Made by a program: the position numbers and the translations under genes. Of a stretch of 64,000 nucleotides of DNA, positions 19,649 through 31,412 are shown piece by piece. Origin of the DNA: Adineta ricciae (lineage: Eukaryota; Rotifera; Eurotatoria; Adinetida; Adinetidae); contig CAJNOJ010000053.1 in the NCBI GenBank assembly GCA_905250025.1, positions 62,001 through 126,000 of the forward strand. Direction: 5' to 3'. Numbering within the stretch: position 1 is the first letter of the stretch; every line of letters begins with the position of its first letter. The notes beneath the pieces are model-generated. The model was not told where the DNA came from and made no database searches. It worked only from the letters and a program-made list of their open reading frames with translations.

Positions 19649-20281
19649 TTATACACGTCTCATTTTTTTCGGTCGCTGTAGTCCGACATGTATTGTCGGA
19701 ATACTCGTATTATCAGTTATTGTTACAATATTAACTCCAGCTAGTTGCAAACCTTTAATTGCCATCAAACGTCCTGGCCCAGTACCTTTCACCACTACTC
19801 GCACATATTTCATATTTCGCCGCGATAGATTGTTTCCCATGTGTATCCCCACAGCTTGCGCTGCTGTTGTTGTGCCTTTCTTTGCATTGTGAAAGCCGAC
19901 CACGCCACACGACGTACGGAAAATCTGTTGACCTGTACAATCACTAACATCGACTAGCGTATTATTCCGTGTACATTTGATATGAACAATGGGCAAGTCT
20001 TCATATTTAACTTGAGGTACTTCAGAATTGTTTGCTTCGCCGAATAATGTTTCGAAGTCAGTTTCACGAACTTGTCCTGGTCCACCATAATATTTACTGA
20101 CGTCGATACTTAATGGTGCTTGAGTATTCTCGGGATGTAAATTGATTTCTCGTACAGCACCTTCACGTATATCTGTATGTGTGCGTTTGTAATTAACTGA
20201 TGATAAAGATAGAAAACGAATCGATTGATGAAGTGATGATAGTGATAACGGAAAAGAACGAGGAAAAAGACGATTTAGCAT
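19649..20281 (-). CDS. MRPS11: Mitochondrial ribosomal protein S11 (uS11m)
   Basis: Single exon, 210 aa. The first 30 residues are Arg/Ser/Leu-rich (MLNRLFPRSFPLSLSSLHQS), as for a mitochondrial targeting peptide. The C-terminal half is the uS11 fold: LPIVHIKCTRNNTLVDVSD, FRTSCGVVGFHNAKKGT, AAQAVG and VRVVVKGTGPGRLMAIKGL, ending RPKKMRRV. It binds 12S rRNA at the platform of the small mitoribosomal subunit. A TTTGTTTTCTAG acceptor abuts the ATG, and the MRPL18 stop is 99 nt upstream. It therefore probably shares a polycistronic transcript with MRPL18 and EMC4. Confidence 0.93.
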   Translation of the reverse strand: MLNRLFPRSFPLSLSSLHQSIRFLSLSSVNYKRTHTDIREGAVREINLHPENTQAPLSIDVSKYYGGPGQVRETDFETLFGEANNSEVPQVKYEDLPIVHIKCTRNNTLVDVSDCTGQQIFRTSCGVVGFHNAKKGTTTAAQAVGIHMGNNLSRRNMKYVRVVVKGTGPGRLMAIKGLQLAGVNIVTITDNTSIPTIHVGLQRPKKMRRV

Positions 20282-20380
20282 CTAGAAAACAAATGAAAGT
20301 TAACTTTCATTTCAACATAAATCTATCCATATAGTTTACATCCTGATTCAAGAAATAAAACAGAACAAATGAAGGATGTC

Positions 20381-21055
20381 TTACGACACAACTTTGTCTT
20401 GTTTATTTTGATCGTTATTCTCTACATGTTCATTCGGTTTGCTTAATCCTAGTTGAAAGTAATGTAGTTTTTCTTGATATGTATCTGGTGGAAAATGGAT
20501 ATTCGGTGGTGCGTATCTCACATCACGTTCGTGTTCATCGTAGTTAATACCTTGAATGGAATCTTTGGTCATTTGTGTTTGGCTAGCTTCACGTTCTTCA
20601 AATTCAATAGTCGAATCCACTAAACCACGGTAAAAGTACTGTAATCGTGAAGATTTCTCATATCTCTGATCATGCGGATGACCGAAATAGATCTTCGTGA
20701 TTCCACATTCCTCTGCACGTTGTGCTAGAATCAAAGCAAGATTATAAGCCGCAGAACGATCTTTACATGTTGCTAAGTGTTTCCGAATGGCCCATTCACG
20801 CGTTGACGCTTCTACACAAACATTTCCTGTGTGATAATGATCGATTTGTGCGATTAAATGTCGGCCTGATGAGAGTAGTCGTGCACGATGTAGATAGTCT
20901 TTTGGAGGATATTGTAATGGCCAACCAGTTGCACGCCATTGTAGGTTTTGCCATTCGAGCGTACGAGGATTGCGATTAAGCAAACGGGATGAAATGGTAT
21001 AAGAACTGTTCTCCGAAGAAGTTGAAAGAAAACGACGGATAATATTCATCATCAT
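20381..21055 (-). CDS. MRPL18: Mitochondrial ribosomal protein L18 (uL18m)
   Basis: Single exon, 224 aa, with a Ser/Arg-rich probable targeting peptide. The conserved core is VCVEASTREWAIRKHL, then AAYNLALILAQRAEECGI and RGLVDSTIEFEERE, matching metazoan MRPL18. The C-terminal 60 residues are an acidic, hydrophilic extension. It contacts 5S-like or central protuberance RNA in the large mitoribosomal subunit and is linked to 5S rRNA import in mammals. A TTTATTTCTAG acceptor lies 9 nt upstream of the ATG. It is the likely first or second gene of the minus-strand mini-operon. Confidence 0.88.
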   Translation of the reverse strand: MMMNIIRRFLSTSSENSSYTISSRLLNRNPRTLEWQNLQWRATGWPLQYPPKDYLHRARLLSSGRHLIAQIDHYHTGNVCVEASTREWAIRKHLATCKDRSAAYNLALILAQRAEECGITKIYFGHPHDQRYEKSSRLQYFYRGLVDSTIEFEEREASQTQMTKDSIQGINYDEHERDVRYAPPNIHFPPDTYQEKLHYFQLGLSKPNEHVENNDQNKQDKVVS

Positions 21056-21391
21056 TATTAGAGTCTAGAAATAAATAAATAAATATCTGAATTTTTCCGC
21101 TGAAATAGACCAATTGTGGTTTGTTGTTGTTTTTCGTACAGTACACCTGTTAAAACAAGATCTATCGACATATAAAAAGAAAAGTACGAAATGAAATGAT
21201 ATATATGCTCGAAAAGAAAGTAAAAAAGCAAAAAAGAAATATTAGCGATAGTTATTTTTCTATTTGCAATAACTGGCGACCCCTAGGATCCTTACAGTAC
21301 ATAAGACAAAGAAGGAGAATAAGGAACCATTATGATCGAAGACATGGAAATCAGATAAGAAACAAAGGCAGATTGACGATGGTTCGTTTTG

Positions 21392-22740
21392 TTATTGTGA
21401 TTGAGCTTGATTGGAATCTTTTGAAGGATTCTTTACGAAACGATTGCCAACACGAATAAAGGGATTATTCAATGGATTGAATTGTGGATCCCTAATAATA
21501 TCTAAGCGTTCATCGTCGTTACCACGTGTAAAATGATACAGAACGATTAGAATTGTCATGAATACAAATAGGACGGCGAATATCGTATAGATTGCGAAAC
21601 GAGTTCGAGATAATTGAGAGCGATTACTAGTGAAAGAATCTCGACGTGATGCTGACTGGTGAGAACGCATCCACCGGGCAAACCACGTAAACACACTACG
21701 ACGTTTGTATTTATCGTCATCGTCAAGATCCATTTGCGATGGCTGAAATGAAAGAAAACTAACTTCATTATTATGACTATAGCAAGTTCTGTGCAACAAC
21801 AGTATTCTCAACGGCACTTCGCTTTTAGACATTACTTTTTTTTTTATCGCTAATCAATCCTCAGATTGAAGAATCTGATCGGTTCCAGGCGTTTCCTGGA
21901 AGCAGTACTCTCTACAACGGATCCTGTCATAAACAGTAGCCGGATACGGTCATAGAATTTTTCCACTGAACTTTGAGCATATTTCAAGTATTTACAGCCG
22001 AAAAATAAGACGATTCGTGCAAGCTTTCGTCGAAAACTCATGGAATGCTGCTTCTATAATCATCGTCTTGGATTCCAAGAGTTTGCTAATCGAATTCGAA
22101 TGTAAAATTAGATGACGAACTAACTGAACTGTAAAATATGACATACTCTTGTTGATAATACTGCTACTCCTTGTGCCATATCAATAGATCGATGTGGATG
22201 GTGTGATAATCCAGTTAGATGCTCGACATTACTATTAGAACTAGTCGTTGGATTCACAATAACATAACCATTGTTTTCTGTTTCAGTTAATAACAGTTGT
22301 TTATCTTGATTGAAATTTGACTCATGTGAGGCTAAAACCGGCAGTCGATTTGCCCAATTGACAGTCGCTAGTTTTCTTCGGACTTGATCCGCAACTGGCG
22401 AGACAAGATTCGAAGACGGAAAGACACATGTATGGCATGTTGGACACGTATATCCATCTGGAGCGGTGTGATTTGGAAATGAACGGAAATATTCGTTTAA
22501 ACACGGCCAATGGAAAAGGTCGTAACAAATAAGACGAATGGTTTCTTCACTAGTTTCGGTTAATGAGCGTTGGCAAAGAGTACAGTTAGGATTATAGTCG
22601 TTATCTTGAAGCCAAGATACATATGAACGCACAATACATTGATTGTGTTCACTAACAAGACATGATTCACAAACATTGACATGATGTTTAAAACAAAATA
22701 AAGTTGACACTTTGCGTTGAGGACACTTGCAAAGGCCCAT
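21392..22740 (-). CDS. ZFPL1: ZFPL1, zinc finger protein-like 1
   Basis: Exon 1 (22147-22740) and exon 2 (21392-21742) join in phase 0 to give 314 aa, close to the human 310. ZFPL1 is a cis-Golgi membrane protein that binds GM130 and supports Golgi integrity. Exon 1 starts [20 protein letters not shown] and holds the B-box-like and RING-like Cys/His sets ([49 protein letters not shown]), then [13 protein letters not shown]. Exon 2 has [19 protein letters not shown], one transmembrane helix ([20 protein letters not shown]) and the family tail [15 protein letters not shown]. The intron of about 404 bp is long for this genome. A CTCCTCTTCAG acceptor lies 8 nt before the ATG. Confidence 0.95.
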
Positions 22741-23662
22741 GATATTGCTGAAGAGGAGAAAAACAGCGTTTTAATACAGTATATACTTGACAGATATATT
22801 ATAATCAGATGGAGTTGGGTATTCTGTGGACGATGAAGAGACCAATCAGATAATTTCACGAAAAATTACGAAGAAAATCTATTGAGAAAACTCGTTCTGT
22901 TTCCATTCTCGAAACTCTTTTCTCATCGAAAACTAATTAGCCAATCAAATGTGAATATTCAAATTGATGAATGACTCATCATCAGCAACAACGACAAATC
23001 AACACGGCGATCTCTTTTTTTTCTAAGTCCTGATCTTATAGAAACAAGTTACAAACGACGTTGACAAAACCACGACGATAATCGCAAATGGCACTCGAAG
23101 TAACTCGTTTTTGGTTGAAAGAAGTCTGCATTAAACGTTGGTATATATTTCCATTCATTGCTTATTCAATCTTCGTTCAAAAACACGAAAATCTTCGACA
23201 AGACTATTTCCGTAATCGAAGTCAACTAGTTGGTGGAATGAAAGAGCCCAATTGGTGAACAAGATCTTTCGAACGGTTCTCCCTTTTGTCCACTTTTGCT
23301 TCCTAATAGATAGAACATATGTATACTTCTTTTCTTCTTCTTTTATAAACGAATAGATGGAGTTATAGAATAACAATTGTTCTGCCTTCTAACATTCACA
23401 ATTCTAAAGCATAAGTCATCCATGAAATTGTGCGTCCGAAGTTTGCTAGAATACTTTTATTGAACGTTCATTCAAAGAAAAATCGGTACAAACACACAAT
23501 GATCAAACAATAGTGAATTTTACAATAGAAAATAAAAAAAAGAAGTTGCGCGAATAAAATAATATAATCAAAAGAGAAGAAGATCAATGAATGCTCGGCA
23601 AATAGACTAGCGGATGGATGAAAAGGAAAAGAAATACATTTGTAATTGAAAATTTACAGTTC
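22741..23662. other. Intergenic spacer
   Basis: About 0.9 kb, AT-rich. No exon, repeat or RNA gene is supportable. Short minus-strand frames have no coding character. Confidence 0.5.
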
Positions 23663-24139
23663 TTAGCGTTTCTTTCCTTGTTTACTACTACTACTACTAC
23701 CAGTGGAACCACCACTTCCTATTCGTTCACTTCGTGTATCACGTCGGCCCACATCGTGTTTTGGTAAATGACCTTTCGCTTCTTTGTCTTGAATGGCGTC
23801 GATCGTGTCATTTTGAAGTTTATTCATATCTTTCTTCTCATCACCTTGTTTCTTCGCATGTTGCTTCTCGCCTTTGACTATCGCCTCTACAACAATCGCA
23901 TGATATGTATGAAGAATCACAGCAAGTAACATTCACCATTTACCACTGTCAGAAGCGACTGTATCTAGCCAACGTTTTTCTTTTCGAGATTTTAAATCAG
24001 CCGCTGCCTTTTCTTCAGCTTCTGATCGTGTATGGTCACCATCGCTCAAGCTTGGTGCACTTGTGTTTATAAGACGAAGCGAAGTAGATATCAACGAACG
24101 TTGATGTTGAGCAATAGATGAAATGAATCGAGTTAGCAT
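23663..24139 (-). CDS. Small, probably mitochondrial, hydrophilic protein
   Basis: Exons 23944-24139 and 23663-23886 join across a 57-bp intron into 139 aa. The N-terminus (MLTRFISSIAQHQRSLISTS) has the Arg/Ser amphipathic character of a mitochondrial presequence. The rest is charged and predicted helical: AEEKAAADLKSRKEKRW, then SDSEAIVKGEKQHAKKQ, then a Gly/Ser/Lys-rich tail ending QGKKR. The SDSEAIVKGE block spans the splice junction and resembles small conserved mitochondrial proteins of animals and fungi, but I cannot name it. It lies about 0.9 kb from the OXR1 start and is divergently transcribed from it. Confidence 0.6.
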
Positions 24140-25000
24140 AGCTTCAGTAGAATCCTTTTTACAAATACTTGTGTGCTCTTATCTCATTTCATGATCATCA
24201 GACGCTAGTAAATAACCAATACATGCTCTTCTTCTTCTTGTTAATTTTAAACAAAAATTCTATTTTATTTTAGATTTATTTTCGTGAGAAATTTTCTAAA
24301 ATATTTCAATAATTTTTTGAAGTTCTACTCTTTTCCTATTGGCTATTTGAATTGTCCAATAGAGAACTAATTCCGGATGTATGCATGCGCACAATTATTT
24401 CTTTCATCAACGTTCGTCGTACTTTCTGTGCCACGAGTAGTTTTTTCTTTTTCTCTCTGTCTGTCTCACTGCTGTCGATCGCACCACTAATATATAAAAT
24501 AATCAATTGAATTAGTTCGTTCTGAAAAAAACCTAGACGGAAGCGAAGGAAAGAAAATATTTATCGATCGATGTGTTTTTTTCTCTGGTGTTCATAGAAA
24601 ACTTTAATATTCAACTTTTTCATCGTTTTTGGAAATACGACAAAGCTGCAATACCGCTTTTGACTTGTCAAACATTGAACGACTCGCGAAGAAGAAAAGA
24701 GAAAGAAAGAATTGTGTTTTTATTTCTTGCTTTTCTAGATCTCTTCGATTGTTGTTGCTACATTTATTTATTGGACTCTTTTTTTTTGCATTCTGTGTTT
24801 ATTACACGAAGATTTCGACGCCGATCAATTATCATGTATTAGATCCAGTGAGACAGAACAGAAATGGATCGAACTCGGTTTGATAAACCTCAAAATATTG
24901 TCAATATTTTCTATTTACCTCTTTCTTTCTGTAAAGTCAAACAACGGAACCCGCTTCGAAGCAATCGTCAATAATTAGCATCTCATCGAATATACCTCTG
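24140..25000. other. Divergent intergenic region / OXR1 5' region
   Basis: AT-rich region between two genes pointing away from each other. The OXR1 reading frame stays open upstream of 25001 to about 24945 (TTEPASKQSS before the ATG), so an earlier first exon, perhaps near the ATG at about 24863, probably lies here. I cannot fix it. Confidence 0.4.
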
Positions 25001-28000
25001 ATGTCAACCAAATCCGATGATACAGTTCATGAAACAACAAATGCTCAAGCGGTTTTAGATTCATTTCGAACAAACTCAAGTAAATTTCCTCAAACTTCGC
25101 TCACAATCATCACTTTTTTTCCCACCTAGATCGTGAATCGAAACGCGGTCGAACGATCTGTCAACCAAAAGGAACCATATCTTACACAGTACGCACCGAT
25201 GAATTCATTTGAAAGTTGTTCATTGTATGGATTGTTGTAGGTTGGCAATACTGATACATTGGAAAAGATCGCTCTTCATTTTAATTTAACACCGTCCGAA
25301 TTACTTCAGCTCAATAAATTAAACACGCGAATCGTCTTTCCCGGACAAGTATGTTTCTGTTCTAGCCTTGAGTCCAACTCCATAGTGCCTGAAAATATGA
25401 TACATTTGCTTTCCACACATCGTTTTCCGATAAAATCAAGTCATTAGTATACTAAATTGATGAATTCATTTCACGGAGAAATGTTCGCAGTAGACATTGA
25501 AAGCAATTATACTCTCTTGATGTTTAAGATTAATGAGAAATTCCACTTGTAGCCATTTGTTCTTTGAATATCAGGTCATATATCAAAAATAATTGTTGTG
25601 AATAAGATCTGGTAGCATGAATATAAATATAGAATGACACTCTTTCGGCAATGAAACGAACCGAAATATTTTCTCATTATTTTCAGGTACTCTTTGTTCC
25701 GGATGTTTCATCTTCACAAACGGGAGTGGAAGAGAAATCTTCAATACCGAGTCTTCCACTAATTTCACCATCTTCGATAACGAAACCAAAGGAAGGTGAT
25801 GCATTTATTCTCCTAACCGATCGTCGTTTATCTAATGAATCGTCAACGTCAGGAACTCAGCAGGATGTCGGTGCAATGGTTTGGTCTATGGCACGGCAAA
25901 CATCAGCCAAGCCTGGCCGTGCACAACGATTGAAAAGTGAAGCGAGCACCGAAAGTGATGCATCAACATCACCACGAACAATCGAAGATCGGTTGAAAAC
26001 TCATGTACAGGATAACAGTCGGCAAGTGAACGAAATCCAGAAGACGCTTTCTACTGAAGAAAACCAACAGCTTGATGAAGAATGTTTACAACGATTTATT
26101 AAGGTCAACGTTCGACTGATGACCGAAGATCGCGTAAGTAGAAAGACAAACACGTCCCGTTTGGATCTATTTTAATAATTAATGTGATTAATGAAAATTG
26201 ATTTTGGCATGTGAACATTCGAAGAGTATAGGACTTAGACATGCGAAGATTTCGTCGATGATCGACGGGCAGATTTTTCGAGCGTCATCTATCAATTGAA
26301 TCTTCGAAAATAATGTTATTTATTGGAACTCTTCGTGTTATTCCTCAGGGATTTATGTGAGAAACATCATGTAGTCAATCTAGACAGAAAATCAAGGCTG
26401 CCGGAGTTAAATCCCATTCACATTCCGGTATAAAGAGCCGTTCATTATCACATACTGATATATTCTTAATGCAAGTGTACTTGAACGAGGATTAATCTTT
26501 TGTTCTGTGTTAAAAATTCTCAGATACCATTGAGTACTGTTGATAGGACAAGACGATCGCTTTCCATGCACTCGTTTTAGTCATGTATAATAAGAACGAT
26601 ATGAATTTTTTATAGAAAAATGTCGCTGGCACTTTACTTGTCACACCTAATGCAGTTATGTTTGACCCCGATGTTCTCGATCCATTAGTGAAAGAGAATG
26701 GGATTGATAGATATGGCTTAATTATTCGGTTCGTTCAATCAGTCAATCCTTTTCCACCATCTATCGAATGTTTTTGGTCGTTTTAGAATGGATTTACTTG
26801 CTGGTATTGCTCTCTATGAAGACATGGTTGTATATGAACACGAAGCTGCATTACGGTAGATGAGATTCGCTCGCATATGACTCGTTCTATTCACAATTTG
26901 TATAGTGATGAAGAAAAGCGTAAAATGTGTCATTCATCAAGCATTAAAAACCTTCTCAAACACTCAGTGAATAGCGACGAAGAACAAGTACACGAACTAA
27001 TGACATCATTATTAGATAAAATCGATAAAGAATACAATACGGAACCAGTTGATACCAGTCGCATGCTATTCAACGCCTCCTCCAGTGCACACCGACACGC
27101 ATCGCCCGCACAGCAGCTTCTTGAGAATGATGATTTTTGCTATTCACTCGACGGACACAAACATTCCAGCGGAATTCTAATTAATGAAAACGATGTGCCA
27201 TCACGTACGGAGTTCTTTCCAGTGGGTTTGATCGATTTTCATTGTCTTGTCGTTTTAGATGGTTATCAATTAGAAAACTGTATACCTGTTGAAGAGTTTA
27301 GCAAACGCTTCGGTGAAATCGATAGTAAGGAAAACAAGATGATGCCCGTCTTGAAAATTCTTTTCGTTTGTTAAGAATTATTACAAAAACAACACGATAT
27401 CTACGTTACACCACACCCAATCGAAATCCCATATTATTTGTGCATAAAAACGAGTACATTTGCCAATAGTCCAACTTCCAATCGCGACAGACGACATAAT
27501 ACACATATGGATGATGTTTACGGAAAGAAAGAGCTGGAACATGAATATTGGTTTTCTGTTCCGAAGGAAAAGTAAGCAATGTCATTTGAACTATTATTAT
27601 GCGTAACTGCTCGCAAATGTTCAGCTATAGAAGGAACAGCAAATTACATAGAATATTCTTTCTAAATAAAACTGATCCGCTCGTTTCATCATACTTGACT
27701 ATAATTACCATATTCGACTCCTTACGTTCGTAGAAAATCCAGGGGCATGCGTGAGAGTAGAAAGAAGATGTACCGAACTGTTGATGTCTGGTAGTTGGTA
27801 CATTTGTTTCGCTATTTTGTCTACAGACTTCCTACTGAGTAAGTTCTTTGAATATCAAGCTAAATAATTTTGTTCGCTGCTGGAAACGCTCGCGTTTCAG
27901 ACGGGACTCTCTCTTCCAATCGTAGAAGACAGCTTATACTTCTAAGACGATTAATCGGAAATAAAAGCGAAGTATTAATCTAGCAGATATTCGAAGTGCA

Positions 28001-30549
28001 TAATTAATCAATTTCTATTCTTTTTTTAGAATTGATCATTTATATGCATTTTTTCTGCGTTGGAGTCCTGAACGTACATTAGATCCACATTACAATGATG
28101 ATTATCCGGATAATAGTAATATTTCAGTAGATCAAGGCAGATTTTCAAACCAATCGAAACATGGCGAAATCTCATCAAACAAAGGGTTTGTACTCTTGGC
28201 CAATGACGATCCGGAATTAAGTGATGATTATTCGTCTCCTCAAAATAACAATAGTTCAAAAAGTGGAACACAGAGCAGCCCGCCTGATCAAGGTGCAAAT
28301 GAAACGAAGAAGCAACATTATCTCAAACGACAAAACACATTGCTCAAGGAATGGGAGGTAATGAAGAGAAAACATTCAGTATTTTAGGCAGTAACTCATC
28401 AATATTTAATCGAGTAGTAGCAATAGCGAAGATGAGAGAGAGAGAGAGAAAGGAAAAGCAAAGTCGAAGATTGGCGTTGTCAGATGTCTGCGAAGAACTT
28501 TCATTTTATATAATAGAAGAGATTATCTTAAGATCAACCAAAGTTTTCATCGTACTGTCATTGCCATCAAGGGAATAATCAATTTGTCATATTTCATATA
28601 TCGTCAAGGCTAATACATTCTCTGCTCAGATGTGAGAAAGAATAACAAGTCAAATATTATTTTCTCTGGTTTCAGCACCAAACTCTTTTTTTTTATTTTA
28701 AACTGATAATTACATTTCTTCTCTCTTCACATCTATGTCACACATATTTGAGACGATCGTCTTCTTTTCCAGTAGATACAATTATACGCTTGTGATAGGA
28801 TACTCTGTCAACGAAGTCGTGACGGAAGAATGAAGAAGAACTAAGTAGTTCTCTTTGTGCGAGGATTGGTGGAAATTTCCTCAAAACGAGAGAAACACAC
28901 GCTTATATAAGCATCTTTTCTTTTCGTATTTTCTTCTTATCGTTATTAATAAATGTTTAACTACGTTATTAAAACAATCGAATAAGACATTACGATTATG
29001 ATTGGAACACTATCGAAAACCTTGTCGAATACTACGTGTTCATCAAGTATCTCCACTCCGCCATCATCACCGCTAAATCTCCGTCGTTCGACATTTCATA
29101 CACTCGCACGGCGCTTGTCCGACTCGAAAAACGACTTTTTCCAACAAATTCCTTATCATCAACAGCAATTATCAAGTTTGAAAAAACGTGCGAAAAGCTT
29201 ACTAACATCATCATCTGTGATTGATCATTTTAAACCAGATAGACAACATACTTCGACCGCGGTAGGAGTTCTCGTCTTTTCTTCTAACTAAAAGGCTATG
29301 CAGTATAAACGATGTCTAAGAACCCTATTAAAAAGAACAAGAACATCAACTTGAATATGACATTGTCTATTTAGATCATCAGTGTTGATGAAATTTATCG
29401 ACGCATTAATGCAACACATGCGAATAATGCATACACATCTGATCCGGGCATTCCGCCACCTAAATTTCTCCAACCGTCGACGTTAATCGATGAAGAACAG
29501 TCGAAACAAGTAGGACATGTTGCTATTCGAAAAAGACAATCTTTGAAAGAATTATTTATAGATTTTACTTGAACTGCCTGCGCGTGTGCACGGTCTCAAT
29601 TGGCAATTGATATTCAGTACTGAAGCTCATGGATTTAGTTTAAATCAACTCTATCGTCGATCAATGGAAGTCGATCAAGATTCACCCGCATTACTTATTG
29701 TTAAAGATATCGAGCAGAATGTAATGAAACGCTTTGCCTGTCTATAGCTTTGATTGATTCTTCTTTTCCTTTGATGGTGAATAGACTTTCGGTGCGTATA
29801 TTTCGCAACAATTAATGATCAGTGACGGCTTTTATGGAACTGGCGAATCGTTTCTGTTCACATTTCATCCGAAATTTCAAGTAAGTCGTAATTTGAAAAC
29901 AAAACGACTAACTATTTCCGGAAGTTCTTATTAATATAATCGTCTATTTTTATCAACTATTATTCCAGCTCTCTACACTTGACTGTTTCAATAAGAAAAC
30001 ATGAATGACTAGCGGCTCAATTCGAGAAGAAATTCATGTTCTTCTTTTTGTTCGATAGATTAAGTTAAAGATTGCTTCTTAAGACTAATACTTTTGAAAG
30101 CTTAGATCCTCTCATGGAAAGCATCGCGTGTTTTCCTACCAGGAGACTATGCAACAAGATCTATGTAGACATTTGAGATTATTAGATTTCTCTATCCAGT
30201 CTGGACGAATACAATAATTCTTCAGCGAAGAACAGGAGTTTGCTGAGCAAAATGTTGCATGTCATATCCATTTGCTATTTTAGGTGTTCCACTGGACCGG
30301 CAATAATCAATTTTTTGTCAAGGGTGATGTGAAATCACTTGGTATCGGTAGTGGAGAGTAAGTTATGTTCTTTCTGTCTAAGAACTCTTCACACGAGTCG
30401 ACTTTTACAGAGGAACATATGGTCTATGGCTTGACGCTGACTTGTATCACGGTCGTACATGCCGAAGTAAAACATTCGACAATGTTCAACTATCGTCGAA
30501 AGAAGATTTCATCATCGCCAGCGTAGAAGTTTGGACCTTTGTCGATTAG
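25001..30549 (+). CDS. OXR1: OXR1/NCOA7 family protein (LysM, GRAM-like, TLDc)
   Basis: Multi-exon gene with the whole OXR1 layout. A LysM domain at about 25140-25710 reads KGTISYT, then DTLEKIALHFNLTP, then VFPGQ joined to VLFVPD. A GRAM-like segment reads FIKVNVRLMTEDR, NVAGTLLVTPNAVMFDPD and GLIIRMDLLAGIALYEDM. The middle has PYYLCIKTST, HEYWFSVPKEK and IDHLYAFFLRWSPE. A C-terminal TLDc domain (29370-30549) reads LPARVHGLNWQLIFSTEAHG, SPALLIVKDIE, FYGTGESFLFTFHPKFQ, FHWTGNNQFFVKGD and GLWLDADLYHGRTC, ending EVWTFVD. OXR1 proteins protect against oxidative stress, and TLDc domains bind the V-ATPase. Introns at about 26131-26615, 27571-28029 and 28355-29372 are long for this genome; the last one contains an alternative first exon. 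The true start may be upstream of 25001. Confidence 0.9.
28904..28911 (+). promoter_or_regulatory. TATA-like element of a candidate internal OXR1 promoter
   Basis: TATATAAG occurs 87 bp upstream of the ATG at 28998, inside the roughly 1-kb OXR1 intron. Its spacing suits transcription of the alternative first exon. TATA-like strings are common in AT-rich DNA, so the call rests mainly on position. Confidence 0.4.
28998..29261 (+). CDS. OXR1: Alternative first exon for a short, TLDc-only OXR1 isoform
   Basis: An ATG-initiated frame (MIGTLSKTLSNTTCSSSIST..) runs about 88 codons and meets a GTAGGA donor at about 29262. Splicing to the acceptor at about 29372 keeps phase 0 and leads into SVDEIYRRINATH, the start of the TLDc region. 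The full-length upstream donor (LKEWE) joins the same acceptor in the same phase. The exon is Ser/Thr/Arg/Leu-rich, unlike surrounding intron. Mammalian OXR1 and NCOA7 make short TLDc isoforms from an internal promoter in the same position. Confidence 0.55.
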
Positions 30550-31412
30550 AATTTCTTTCATTCAATCTATATCATTGAACTGCTGACATGGAAACAGTAT
30601 CTTTGTGCATAACACTATCTGTACATAAATTTTATCTGGAAAAGAATACTTCCCGGTCGTTTGGTTTTCCGTTTCAAAACAAAGATTTACATGATTGCAA
30701 TAAAGAGAGAGAGAAAAAATACATATGTTATGTTGATGATTTTTATTTTTGTTTCTATATTGTCTTAGTGTTCTCACCTAATTTCAACAGAATTACTACA
30801 CCATACTAACAGTTTTATTAGAAATAAACAAATCTAATGAGATGTATGAAGTGAATTTGTTCTACTGCAACAAGAATGCTGTCCGACTGATCATTAATCT
30901 TTCATCACCATTCGAAGTATGTTGATAAGCACATCGTAGAGATTTTGTTACGTCAGAAAAAAAAACAAAGAACGCTGTTTTATCTGTATGACTCAGTGTC
31001 TATCTACGATGTACAATTATTTATTTTTATGTATGAGAAAGTGTATTGATGTTCAATCGATTGACATCAACATTTCGGAACGCTTCATTTCGAGACAATG
31101 ACCATGCGAGTTCGTTTTGTTCGATATTTGTATGGCGTCAGAATGGCTGTAATCAAGTAAACATCTTATCAAAAAATATCTTGATTTCAAACAATGTATA
31201 TCACATTTTATCTATTCTATCTTCCTTTCATTTAACTTCTCGAGTTTTGTGTTTGACTTCAATGCCTTACACATAAGATAAATTTTCGAAATAAAACTAG
31301 GATAATAATGACAAAACAGATTTTCTAATTGACTATTTATGAGTATGTGTACTGTCATTAGCCAACATATGTTGTTTTACTTGTAGGTTATTGAGTTTTC
31401 ACATTACTTTCA
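30550..31412. other. Intergenic spacer
   Basis: AT-rich spacer between two plus-strand genes. No gene or repeat is seen. A TACTTGTAG acceptor-like site lies about 28 nt upstream of the next ATG. Confidence 0.5.

Noticed and set aside
24573..24883. Overlapping plus-strand frames before OXR1
   Set aside because: Phe/Leu/Arg-rich AT-driven frames without domain or clear splice joins; at most part of an OXR1 5' exon.
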